Shown: one piece after another, positions 37,848 through 45,705 of the stretch
Layout: each line of letters begins with the position of its first letter
Position numbering within the stretch: position 1 is the first letter of the stretch
NCBI RefSeq assembly: GCF_031834615.1
Contig: NZ_CP115543.1
Location: forward strand, 2,367,001-2,431,000
Direction of reading: 5' to 3'
Source of the DNA: Stenotrophomonas aracearum
GTDB lineage: Bacteria; Pseudomonadota; Gammaproteobacteria; Xanthomonadales; Xanthomonadaceae
DNA length: 64,000 bases
Notes under the pieces: model-generated
Databases searched by the model: none
Seen by the model: the letters and a program-made list of their open reading frames with translations, nothing else
What the model was told of the DNA's origin: nothing
Made by a program: the position numbers and the translations under genes

Positions 37848-38620
37848 GCATCCGCGTACTGGTGGTGGACGACGAACCACTGGCCCGGCGCGCCATCGTG
37901 CGCCTGCTGGCCGACGACCCCGAGATCGAACTGATCGGCGAATGCGGCGACGGCGTCTCCGCAGTCAAGGCGATCCGCGAACAGTCGCCCGACCTGGTGT
38001 TCCTGGACATCCAGATGCCAGCCATCACCGGCCTGGACGTGGTTGCCACCATCGGTGCCGAGCGCATGCCCGCCACCGTGTTCGTCACTGCTTACGAGCA
38101 GTACGCGGTCAAAGCGTTCGAGGCCAACGCGGTGGACTACCTGGTCAAACCGTTCAGCCGTGATCGCTTCGCCGCAACGCTGCAAAGGGCCCGGCAGCGC
38201 GTTTCGGCCGCATCGGGAACCAGCGCCCACGCCACCACGCAGATCCTGCAGGCGCTGGATACCCTGCGGCAACGCGAAGCCTACCTGCAGCGCCTTCCCG
38301 TGCGAGTTGAAGAGCACATCGTGTTGATCGACGTTGCCGACATCGTCTGGATCAAGGCGGCGCGCAACACCGTGGAGATCCACCTGGCCACGAAAGTGCA
38401 TGAGCATCGCGGCACCATGACCGCGTTGGCCGAGCGGCTGGATCCGAGGCACTTTGCCCGGGTCCACCGCTCGGCCATCGTCAACATCGCCCGAGTCAAA
38501 ACCATCCATCCGTGGTTCAACGGCCACCATGTGGTCACTCTGGACACCGGCCAGCAGCTGCGCATGAGCCGGTACCAGAACGAGGCATTTTTGAAGCTGG
38601 TTTCGACACGCGCCGAATAA
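37844..38620 (+). CDS. LytTR-family response regulator
   Basis: 258 residues. The receiver domain (1-120) has the acidic pair DDE at 9-11, phospho-acceptor Asp55 (FLDIQMP) and the conserved Lys of VDYLVKPFS near 107. The LytTR DNA-binding domain (about 150-250) has PVRVEEHIVLIDVADIVWIKAARNTVEIHL and FARVHRSAIVNIARVKTI. It works with the kinase encoded just before it. Regulators of this type control autolysis, alginate or twitching genes; its target is unknown. Confidence 0.93.
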   Translation: MSIRVLVVDDEPLARRAIVRLLADDPEIELIGECGDGVSAVKAIREQSPDLVFLDIQMPAITGLDVVATIGAERMPATVFVTAYEQYAVKAFEANAVDYLVKPFSRDRFAATLQRARQRVSAASGTSAHATTQILQALDTLRQREAYLQRLPVRVEEHIVLIDVADIVWIKAARNTVEIHLATKVHEHRGTMTALAERLDPRHFARVHRSAIVNIARVKTIHPWFNGHHVVTLDTGQQLRMSRYQNEAFLKLVSTRAE

Positions 38621-38657
38621 CCGTGATGCAACGGAATGGGCCGTCAACCGCCAACCA

Positions 38658-39710
38658 TCAACCGCCACCGTCTTCATCCGGCGGCGTCTCATCAACCTTG
38701 CGGCTAGGATCATCCAGGTACAGTGTGTTTCCGTCCGGGTTACCCCTGATCCACACCTTCCCTTCGTTTCCGTGCTGGTCGATATAGCCCATCACGCATG
38801 AATCATAATTGCAGTTTCCGTAGTCACGCGCATCCGAGATGCGCGCTGCGGTCGCCTGTCCGTCGTACTTGTTGATCCGGATGTCCAGATAGTTGCTGCC
38901 GGCCATCGACTGGTGGCGCACGGTCCTTGGCTCGTCCGCTCCATAGCACACGTGCTGCACCTGATTTCCGCCCTTGAGCCATGCATAGTGCCATTTATCA
39001 TGGCCGCTCCAGCCATAATGCCGACTGGCAACAATGTCGTATTTGTCATCAATGAAGCGAATGTAGTACAGGTCGACGTCCCAGTACGTCGAGTTGTACG
39101 CATCCTCCCTGGTCATGGTGAAGCAGTTCCACTTATGTGGATTCTCCGGCCTCCCTCTCAGCTTCACCCAGCTGTCGAACTTCCCCGCCGGGGGGTTCTT
39201 CGTGTTGGTCCGAAATTTGGTCCCTGATGGAGATGTAATCTCCGCGGCGATCCACGTCGTATCCAGATCCACCTTGCTCAGGTAGATGAAAACAGACTGC
39301 CCATTGGCTTTGGAGGTCTCAGCCGGACCTGCATCCTGTTCGATTTCTTCCCCATCCTCTCGCGCCAATGGCCATTGATAGACAAAACGATCGTCCTTGG
39401 TGTGTGTTGTCCTGCTGACTCCAGCATTCGTTTCATACGTGATCAGCCTGACACCATTGACACCATACAGTTGCTCATGGGTCAGCTGGACAGAGACGCC
39501 GTTCCTGTCCCGGGCCTGGAGGATGATCTCGATCGGTGCCTGCTGCAGTCCGTTCGCATAGATATCCCCGCTCACCTTGGTGTGCTTGTGGATCTGGACG
39601 GTAAACTCGCTCAGCGTGTGCCAGTCCACGAGCGGCTGCGGTTCGAACCCGCCCCCCTCGACGACGGTTGGCTCACGATCCGCGGACGCTTGATTGGATT
39701 CCGTACTCAT
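38658..39710 (-). CDS. Unrecognised cytosolic protein of lower GC
   Basis: 350 residues, no signal peptide, membrane helix or coiled coil. The start (MSTESNQ) follows a GGGAG ribosome-binding site; the longer frame adds 47 residues but no evidence. Notable parts: LVDWHTLSEFTVQIHKHTKV, QARDRNGVSVQLTHEQLYG, FRTNTKNPPAGKFDSWVKLRG, and aromatic-rich DVDLYYIRFIDDKYDIVASRHYG, then a C-terminal NPDGNTLYLDDPSR. The base composition is visibly lower in GC than neighbours. It could be a secreted effector or lectin-like protein acquired by transfer. I do not recognise the family. Confidence 0.7.
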   Translation of the reverse strand: MSTESNQASADREPTVVEGGGFEPQPLVDWHTLSEFTVQIHKHTKVSGDIYANGLQQAPIEIILQARDRNGVSVQLTHEQLYGVNGVRLITYETNAGVSRTTHTKDDRFVYQWPLAREDGEEIEQDAGPAETSKANGQSVFIYLSKVDLDTTWIAAEITSPSGTKFRTNTKNPPAGKFDSWVKLRGRPENPHKWNCFTMTREDAYNSTYWDVDLYYIRFIDDKYDIVASRHYGWSGHDKWHYAWLKGGNQVQHVCYGADEPRTVRHQSMAGSNYLDIRINKYDGQATAARISDARDYGNCNYDSCVMGYIDQHGNEGKVWIRGNPDGNTLYLDDPSRKVDETPPDEDGGG

Positions 39711-40028
39711 GACAGGTTGCTCCCAGGTTGTGTTCCATTGGTTTCTGCCACCACCATGGATCGCAAGCATGGGACGCGCACCGCACTTCGGCGCACCGGC
39801 CCCAAGGGCTGCACCGAACAGAAATCCGCGCAACGGGCACGGCAAACCCAAGCCCGTTGAGCGCAGCTCACTGCTCGCGATTCACCCCCGTGAGCGGCCA
39901 ACATAAGCCCGGGATCGTTATGCCTGCGTGTTGGGCGACCGCGGTCACAGGATATGCCCGATCGGCGTTCGCGTGGCGCTAAGGGAAGCCGGGCAGAGCC
40001 CGGCTCTACGACCGGGCAGAGCCTGGCG
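39711..40028. other. Intergenic region with REP elements
   Basis: 318 bp without a convincing gene. It contains the promoter region of the unknown gene on its left and, near 39988-40024, a SMAG-like palindrome (GCCGGGC-AGA-GCCCGGC) and a degenerate second copy. No conserved RNA is recognised. Confidence 0.6.
39988..40004. repeat. SMAG-like REP palindrome
   Basis: GCCGGGCAGAGCCCGGC in reverse orientation relative to the copy at 41085, followed by a degenerate second arm GGGCAGAGCCTGGC. It lies just downstream of map on the minus strand and may end that transcript. Confidence 0.7.
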
Positions 40029-40793
40029 TTACGCGGCTTTTTCGCCCGCGCGCAGGGTGAGTACCTCTACGCCATCGTCGGTCACCAGCACCGTGTGTTC
40101 GGCCTGCGCCGAGAGCTTTCCATCGCGCGTGGTCACCGTCCAACCATCGTCGCTCATGTCGATGGCGGCGCGACCCTGGTTGATCATCGGTTCGATGGTG
40201 AAGGTCATGCCGGCTTCCAGTTCCACCCCGGTGCCGCGCTTGCCGTAGTGCAGTACCTGCGGCTCTTCGTGCATCTCACGGCCGATGCCGTGCCCGCAGA
40301 ATTCGCGTACCACGCTGTAGCCGTTCGCTTTGGCATGTTGCTGGATCGCAAAACCAACATCGCCCAGCGTAGCGCCTGGGCGCACCATGGCAATACCCTT
40401 CCACATCGCTTCACGGGTGACCCGCACCAGTCGCTTCGCCTGGAAGTCGACGTCACCGATCAGGTAGGTCTTGCTGGAGTCAGCAATGAAGCCGTCCTTC
40501 TCCAACGTAATGTCGAGATTGACGATGCTGCCGCTGCGTAGAATCTCTGTCGCCGACGGCACGCCGTGGCAGACCACGTTGTCAACCGAGCTGTTGAGCA
40601 CGTAGGCGAAGCCATACTGGCCCTTGCTGGCCGGCCGCGCCTTCAGCTCATCAACGATGAAGCGTTCCACCCAGTCATTGACCTGCAGCGTGCTCATGCC
40701 TTCCAGCTGCAATCGGTCCAATGCCTCGAACACCGACGCCAGCAGCCGCCCCGAGGCCCGCATCAGCGCCTGCTCTTCCAGCGTCTTGATCAC
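40029..40793 (-). CDS. map: Type I methionine aminopeptidase
   Basis: 254 residues. All five metal ligands are present: Asp94 and Asp105 (NLDITLEKDGFIADSS), His168 (GHGIGREMHEEP), Glu201 (IEPMIN) and Glu232 (AEHTVLV). The catalytic His76 in CHGVP is also intact, so it is predicted to be active and to remove N-terminal methionine. This is not the standalone housekeeping arrangement, because its start overlaps the stop of a ParD-like gene (40790-40793). A second chromosomal map elsewhere is expected but cannot be seen here. Confidence 0.92.
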   Translation of the reverse strand: MIKTLEEQALMRASGRLLASVFEALDRLQLEGMSTLQVNDWVERFIVDELKARPASKGQYGFAYVLNSSVDNVVCHGVPSATEILRSGSIVNLDITLEKDGFIADSSKTYLIGDVDFQAKRLVRVTREAMWKGIAMVRPGATLGDVGFAIQQHAKANGYSVVREFCGHGIGREMHEEPQVLHYGKRGTGVELEAGMTFTIEPMINQGRAAIDMSDDGWTVTTRDGKLSAQAEHTVLVTDDGVEVLTLRAGEKAA

Positions 40794-41002
40794 GCGACAG
40801 CCACCCGCAAGGCACCGGGGTCCACCCCGGCCGCGCGCAGCTCACGGTTGACGATCTCCTGGTAGCTCATGCCGGGGTTCATTTCGCACAGCATGCCGAC
40901 CTTGATCCAGAAGCCGGCCTGCGCGTTGATCGAACGCCCGGACACGCCGCTGGCGCGGCGCAGGTTGTCGTGCAGTTCGTCGTCGATGTTGACGATGCCC
41001 AT
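40790..41002 (-). CDS. ParD-like protein paired with methionine aminopeptidase
   Basis: 70 residues, MGIVNIDDELHDNLRRASGVSGRSINAQAGFWIKVGMLCEMNPGM, matching the ParD-like ribbon-helix-helix family: a basic N-terminal strand for DNA and a short helix-turn-helix. It overlaps map by 4 bp and lies just downstream of three helically phased ATATAC repeats, so autoregulation is likely. Typical ParD antitoxins precede a RelE-like toxin; here the partner is an enzyme. The pairing is recurrent in gammaproteobacteria. Whether MetAP acts as a toxin or the RHH protein only regulates it is unknown. Confidence 0.82.
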   Translation of the reverse strand: MGIVNIDDELHDNLRRASGVSGRSINAQAGFWIKVGMLCEMNPGMSYQEIVNRELRAAGVDPGALRVAVA

Positions 41003-41022
41003 GACAGATCTCGAGGAGGGGT

Positions 41023-41050
41023 ATATACACATCATATACGCTTCATATAC
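41023..41050 (-). promoter_or_regulatory. Three phased repeats upstream of ParD-like gene
   Basis: ATATAC occurs at 41023-41028, 41034-41039 and 41045-41050, exactly 11 bp apart, on one helix face. It sits 21-48 bp upstream of the ParD-like start, where a ribbon-helix-helix protein could bind cooperatively; it may overlap the -10. Confidence 0.65.
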
Positions 41051-41084
41051 CCCGCGCCACCGGCCATATGGCACCCCGAGTAGA

Positions 41085-41101
41085 GCCGGGCTCTGCCCGG
41101 C
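41085..41101. repeat. SMAG-like REP palindrome
   Basis: The core GCCGGGCTCTGCCCGGC is preceded by GTAGA and followed by TGCC, the best match in the window to the GTAG-type REP unit. It lies just past the CDF gene end, possibly a transcription end. Confidence 0.8.
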
Positions 41102-41105
41102 TGCC

Positions 41106-42008
41106 TCAGGTCCAGGCCGGGTCCGCTGTGAAGTCGATGGTCAACCAGAACTCGCTTCCCCTCGCATCCAGCCGCTCCGCAATCTCGTCGCGCAACGCAT
41201 CCACGCTGCCGATGGTGCCGATTACGGTATCCGGGTGGGTCAGGATGTGGATTTCCACGAAGCGCATGCGCCCCATCTTGGCGACGTGGCTGGTGAAATC
41301 CAGATACCCATGCTCGGCAATGAACTGCTGCATCACCGTCTGCACCCGTGCGTCCAGCGCATCCGGCGCCACCTGCAGCACCTCGCGCATGGCCTTCCAC
41401 GCACCGCGCAGCGGTACCGGCAGCACCGCCACGCTGATGATCGCCAGCACCAGCGGATCGAGGTAAGGAATCCAGTGCGCGTGGTCGCCATCCTTCAGCA
41501 GCAGTGCCAGCGCGAACGCCAGCACCACCGCCAGGCTCATCATCCCGCTGAGCAGCCACGCCCGCACGTCCAGCCACAGCAGCGCCGAACGCAGGCGCCT
41601 GGCATACACGCGAATGATCGCCGCCATGCCCAGGTTGCTCACGCACAGCAGGCTGGCCCACATCAGCGCCGGGCCGGCGCGGACCACGTGGCCGCCGGTG
41701 GTCAGGCCGATGATCGAATTGGCCACCGCGTAGATGCAGGCCAGCGCCAGGATCGCCCCACCCAGCGCCTCCACCATCGGTTCCAGGTGCCAGTAGCCAT
41801 ACTGGAAGCGCGGGCTGCCCTCGCGCCCGAGCAGGCGCAGCACCGCCAGCGCCACCAGGGTCAGGGCCACGTCGACCAGGCTGTACACGCCGTCAAACAG
41901 GATCGCCTGCGAGCCCACCAGCAGCCCGCCAATGAAGCCGGTGGCGCTGACCGCCACCGTCACCCCGATCGAAAATTTCAGGACCCGCTGCTCGCGTGCT
42001 GTATCCAT
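41106..42008 (-). CDS. Cation diffusion facilitator (CDF) family protein
   Basis: 300 residues with about six membrane helices. CDF signatures: SATGFIGGLLVGSQAILFDGVYSLVDVALTLVALAVL (helix 2 with the FDG..D motif), YGYWHLEPMVEALGGAILALACIYAVANSI, and helix 5 YLDPLVLAIISVAVLPVPL. The cytosolic C-terminal domain follows from about 215. CDF proteins export divalent metals (Zn, Co, Fe, Mn) by proton exchange. It is the last gene of the decarboxylase operon, 25 bp downstream. The usual HxxxD site in helices 2 and 5 is altered (FDGVYSLVD), so substrate is uncertain. Confidence 0.8.
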   Translation of the reverse strand: MDTAREQRVLKFSIGVTVAVSATGFIGGLLVGSQAILFDGVYSLVDVALTLVALAVLRLLGREGSPRFQYGYWHLEPMVEALGGAILALACIYAVANSIIGLTTGGHVVRAGPALMWASLLCVSNLGMAAIIRVYARRLRSALLWLDVRAWLLSGMMSLAVVLAFALALLLKDGDHAHWIPYLDPLVLAIISVAVLPVPLRGAWKAMREVLQVAPDALDARVQTVMQQFIAEHGYLDFTSHVAKMGRMRFVEIHILTHPDTVIGTIGSVDALRDEIAERLDARGSEFWLTIDFTADPAWT

Positions 42009-42033
42009 CGACTGCCGAAGCCCTGCCCTGTGC

Positions 42034-44322
42034 TCAGGTCTTCAGCACCTCCACCTTGTAACTCGGCACGTCGCCGTCGCGGTCGATGATAAGCCCGTGC
42101 ACGTCCGACTCGAAGCCCGGGAATCGCGCGTTCTGCTCGCGGGCGATACGCAGCGACTGGATGATCGGCTCATCGGACGCACCAAACCGTTCGCCCGGCA
42201 TGATGGTGGGGATACCCGGCGGATACGGCACCAGCATGGTGCCGGCGATCCGCCCACTGATCGCTTCGATGTCGACCCGCTCGATCTGTCCGCGCACCAG
42301 GTGGTCGTAGGCCTCGGCCGGCGTCATCACCGGCTCGGGCAGGTCCACGTACATTTCCCGCATCACCTGCGCAACGGCGAACTCACGGTTGAACGCGTGC
42401 AGCGCCAGGCACAAGTCGCGCAGGCCCCAGCCCGCGTAGGCCTGGGGGTAGTCCGCAGCCAGGTCCGGCAGCGCCCGGGTCAAGGGCGCGTTGGCGTCGA
42501 ACAGTTCCTTGAACGCCATCAGCTCGGTCACCAGCGTGCTCCACTTGCCCTTGGTGATGCCCATCGAGAACAGGAACAGCACCGAGTACAGGTTGGTCTT
42601 CTCCACGGTGATGCCGCGCGTCCACAGGAACTTGCTGAGCACCGCCGCCGGAATGCCCAGTTCACCGAGATCGCCATCGATGGACAGGCCGGGCGTAAGC
42701 AGGGTCACCTTGATCGGGTCGATCAGCACGTAGTCTTCGACCAGCCCGTCGAATCCATGCCAGTGCGCGTCCGGCTGCAGGTACCACTCCTCGCGCTTGG
42801 CCACCAGCGGCGCCGGCGCATCGCCCTTGGCCAGCGAGCGCTCCAGCTTGTCCGGCTGCCACACGCTGAACCACCAGTCGTCGCGGCCCAGGTCTTCGCG
42901 TACGTGCAGCATGGCCCGGCGGAAGGCAATGGCCTCGTCGTGCATTTCCTGCACCAGCGACTCGCCGGCCGCACCCTCCATCATCTTCGAGGCCACGTCG
43001 CAGGCGGCAATCACCCCGTAATGCGGGCTGGTGGTGGTGTGCATCATGAACGCTTCGTTGAAGCGCTCGGCATCCAGGTCGCGCGTGGCCGCATTGCGCA
43101 CGTGGATCATCGAGGCCTGCGAGAACGCGGCCAACAGCTTGTGGGTGGAATGGGTGGTGAAGATGATGGCGTCCTGCTCGCGCGGCTTGCCCTTGGCCAT
43201 GCCGTAATGGTTCTCGTAGAACGGATGGAACGCCGCGTACGCGTACCAGGCTTCGTCGAAATGCAGGAAGTCCACCGCGCTGCCGATTTCCTCGGCAATC
43301 TTCTCCGCGTTGTAGCACAGCCCGTCATAGGTCGAATTGGTGACCACCGCGATGCGCGGCTTGGAACCGGCTTTGTACGCCTTGCTGGCCAGCGGGTTGG
43401 CCGCGATGGCCTGCTGCAGCGCCTCCGGCGTGAACTGGTCCAGGCTGATCGGGCCGATGATGCCGTGCGCGTTGCGGCTGGGGGTGAAGAACACAGGCAC
43501 GCCACCGGTCATGATCAGTGCGTGCAGCAGGGATTTGTGGCAGTTGCGGTCGACGAACACCACGTCGCCCCGCCCCACCGTGCCATGCCAGACGATCTTG
43601 TTGGCGGTGGAGGTGCCGTTGGTGACGAAGAAGGTGTGGTCGGCACCGAAGTTCGCCGCCGCTTCGTTTTCCGCCGCCTTGATCGGCCCACTGTGGTCGA
43701 GAAGCGAACCCAGCTCTGGCACCGAGATGGAGAGGTCGCTGCGCAGCGTGTTCTCACCGTAGAACTGGTGGAAGGCGCGTCCCACCGGCGACTTGGTGAA
43801 CGCCACCCCGCCCGCATGCCCTGGCGTGTGCCAGGAATAGTTGGAGTCTGCGGTGTGGTGGATCAGGGCCTTGAAGAACGGCGGCAGCAGCTGCTGCATG
43901 TAGTCGTCGGCAGCGCGCATCACCTGCCGGGAAATGAAGCTCTTGGTGTCCTCGAACAGGAAGATGTAGCCGTGGATGTACTTGAGCAGCTTGCTCGGAA
44001 CCTTCTCGATGGTGCGGCGCTCACCGTACAGGAACACCGGCAGGCCCGCGCGCCGGGCACTCTGCTCGCGCAGGAAGCCCAGCAGGCGCTGGAACTCGCC
44101 GGGCTTGTCCTCGGTGCCGTCGATGGAGATCAGCACCGCCGAGGCGGCCACGTAGGTCCGCGCGCCAGCCTGTGCATCGGCCAGGGTCAGGCCGCACAGC
44201 ACGCGCTGGTCGCTGCCACGCAGCTCGTCGACCAGCGCGCGGATCAGGATGCCGCCAATGCGCGGGGACTCGTAGTCGTCGTCGATGACGATGATCGGGT
44301 AATCCAGTGACTTGAAGTACAC
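42034..44322 (-). CDS. PLP-dependent lysine/arginine/ornithine decarboxylase
   Basis: 762 residues. An N-terminal receiver-like wing (1-130), the PLP fold-type I core with HTPGHAGGVAFTKSPVGRAFHQFYG, LRSDLSISVPELGSLLDHSGP, NGTSTANKIVWH, the cofactor Lys395 in THSTHK, and a C-terminal domain (PYPPGIPTIMPGE). It most resembles the LdcA/AdiA group: LRSDLSISVPELGSLLDHSGPI is close to Pseudomonas LdcA. The substrate (lysine, arginine or ornithine) is not fixed. The reaction consumes a proton and releases CO2. It follows an AdiC-like antiporter by 21 bp. Confidence 0.93.
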   Translation of the reverse strand: MYFKSLDYPIIVIDDDYESPRIGGILIRALVDELRGSDQRVLCGLTLADAQAGARTYVAASAVLISIDGTEDKPGEFQRLLGFLREQSARRAGLPVFLYGERRTIEKVPSKLLKYIHGYIFLFEDTKSFISRQVMRAADDYMQQLLPPFFKALIHHTADSNYSWHTPGHAGGVAFTKSPVGRAFHQFYGENTLRSDLSISVPELGSLLDHSGPIKAAENEAAANFGADHTFFVTNGTSTANKIVWHGTVGRGDVVFVDRNCHKSLLHALIMTGGVPVFFTPSRNAHGIIGPISLDQFTPEALQQAIAANPLASKAYKAGSKPRIAVVTNSTYDGLCYNAEKIAEEIGSAVDFLHFDEAWYAYAAFHPFYENHYGMAKGKPREQDAIIFTTHSTHKLLAAFSQASMIHVRNAATRDLDAERFNEAFMMHTTTSPHYGVIAACDVASKMMEGAAGESLVQEMHDEAIAFRRAMLHVREDLGRDDWWFSVWQPDKLERSLAKGDAPAPLVAKREEWYLQPDAHWHGFDGLVEDYVLIDPIKVTLLTPGLSIDGDLGELGIPAAVLSKFLWTRGITVEKTNLYSVLFLFSMGITKGKWSTLVTELMAFKELFDANAPLTRALPDLAADYPQAYAGWGLRDLCLALHAFNREFAVAQVMREMYVDLPEPVMTPAEAYDHLVRGQIERVDIEAISGRIAGTMLVPYPPGIPTIMPGERFGASDEPIIQSLRIAREQNARFPGFESDVHGLIIDRDGDVPSYKVEVLKT

Positions 44323-44343
44323 AGCATTTCTCCTGGGGGAAGA

Positions 44344-45690
44344 TCAAGAAAGCTTCGTGCTGGTGGTGGCCTCGAGCGGCGGCAGCTGGCCGCGCTGGCG
44401 GCGCCGTTCCTCGCTGAAGAACGGGTAGAACACGGTGATGAACAGCACGAACAGGAAGGCGTACTGCACGATGCTGCCGGACGAGCCGAAGATCGCCCAC
44501 AGGCAGTACACCACCGTGATGCTGGTCAGGAACCAGAAGGCCCCGATGTGCACCAGCGTGTGCGAACGTTCCACCACGAAGTAGCAGGCCACGCAGGAGT
44601 AGATGTAGGGCAGCAGGGTCAACACCACCGCCGCCGAGGTGATCACATCGAACTGGGCCGAGGCGGTCTCCGAGGTCGAGGTCACCAGCACCGCCAGGGT
44701 CATCAGCACCGCCACGATCAGCACGCCCTTGACCGGCACGTCGTCCTTGTTGGTCTTGCTGAAAATGCTCGGGAACAACCCGTCATCCGATGCGGCCTTG
44801 GCGCTCTGTGCGGTCAGCAGGATCCAGCCGCCCAGCGAACCGGCCGCGCCGATGAAGGCGCACAAGCTCACCAGGGCACCGCCCCAGCCACCCACCGCAT
44901 TGGCGGCGGCCAGCGCGAACGGCGCGTCGGACACCTGCAGGTCACCGTTCGGCACCATGCCCATGATCACCGACGAGCTGGCGATATATGCCACCGCTGC
45001 CAGGAACACGCCGGCAAGGGTCGCCCTTGCAACGTTCTTCTCGGGGTTCTCCACCACCCCGGCGGTCACCGAGGCTGACTCCACGCCGATGAACGCCCAC
45101 AGGGTCAGCGCCGCCGCACTGGAGATCGCGCCGAAGTTGCTCTCGCCCGAGACGTTGTAGGCGCCTTTGAAGATGGTCGGGTCGAAGAAGAACCAGCCGA
45201 AGATGGCGATGCCCAGGATCGGCACCAATGCAAAGCTGGTGGTCACCGTCTGTACCCGGCTCACGAAGGCCGGGCCGATCACGTTGGCGAAACTCAATGC
45301 CCAGACCAGCGCCAGCACCGCGATGCAGCGCGGGACCGGCTGCGACAGGATCGGGAAGAAGTAGCTGAAGTAGCCCACCGCCGCGATCGGAATGGCGACG
45401 TTGCCGATCCAGTTGGCGAACCAGTAGATGGTGTTGGTCTGGAAGCCCATGTACGGCCCGAACCAGTCGCGGGCGTACGCGTAGGGTCCGCCTGCCTTGG
45501 GCGCCAGCTTGCCCAGCTTGGCGAATACGAACGCCAGCAGCAGCGCGCCTGCGGTGGTCACCAGCCAGCCCCAGATCGAGGCGGTACCGATCTTGGCCAG
45601 GCTCGAAGGCAGCAGGAACACGCCCGATCCCATCATGTTGCCCGCCACCAGGAAGGTGGCACCCACTACCCCGATCTTCTTCTGCGCCAT
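44344..45690 (-). CDS. Amino-acid/polyamine antiporter, AdiC-like
   Basis: 448 residues, twelve-helix APC transporter. It shares AdiC residues: GSGVF at 21-25, gate Trp198 and Glu204 (LWAFIGVESASV), and Trp289 in GGWILLTAQSAKAASDDGLFP, which lines the agmatine/arginine path. AdiC exchanges external arginine for internal agmatine, so it fits a decarboxylase-based acid resistance or pH homeostasis system. It is also related to CadB-type lysine/cadaverine exchangers, so substrate should follow the decarboxylase. The gaps to the porin and decarboxylase genes are 15 and 21 bp. Confidence 0.9.
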   Translation of the reverse strand: MAQKKIGVVGATFLVAGNMMGSGVFLLPSSLAKIGTASIWGWLVTTAGALLLAFVFAKLGKLAPKAGGPYAYARDWFGPYMGFQTNTIYWFANWIGNVAIPIAAVGYFSYFFPILSQPVPRCIAVLALVWALSFANVIGPAFVSRVQTVTTSFALVPILGIAIFGWFFFDPTIFKGAYNVSGESNFGAISSAAALTLWAFIGVESASVTAGVVENPEKNVARATLAGVFLAAVAYIASSSVIMGMVPNGDLQVSDAPFALAAANAVGGWGGALVSLCAFIGAAGSLGGWILLTAQSAKAASDDGLFPSIFSKTNKDDVPVKGVLIVAVLMTLAVLVTSTSETASAQFDVITSAAVVLTLLPYIYSCVACYFVVERSHTLVHIGAFWFLTSITVVYCLWAIFGSSGSIVQYAFLFVLFITVFYPFFSEERRRQRGQLPPLEATTSTKLS

Positions 45691-45705
45691 GACGGTATCG
45701 CTCCG

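Noticed and set aside
41932..44310. A 792-codon open frame antisense to the decarboxylase
   Set aside because: The decarboxylase motifs and PLP lysine are on the minus strand. The plus frame is low complexity.
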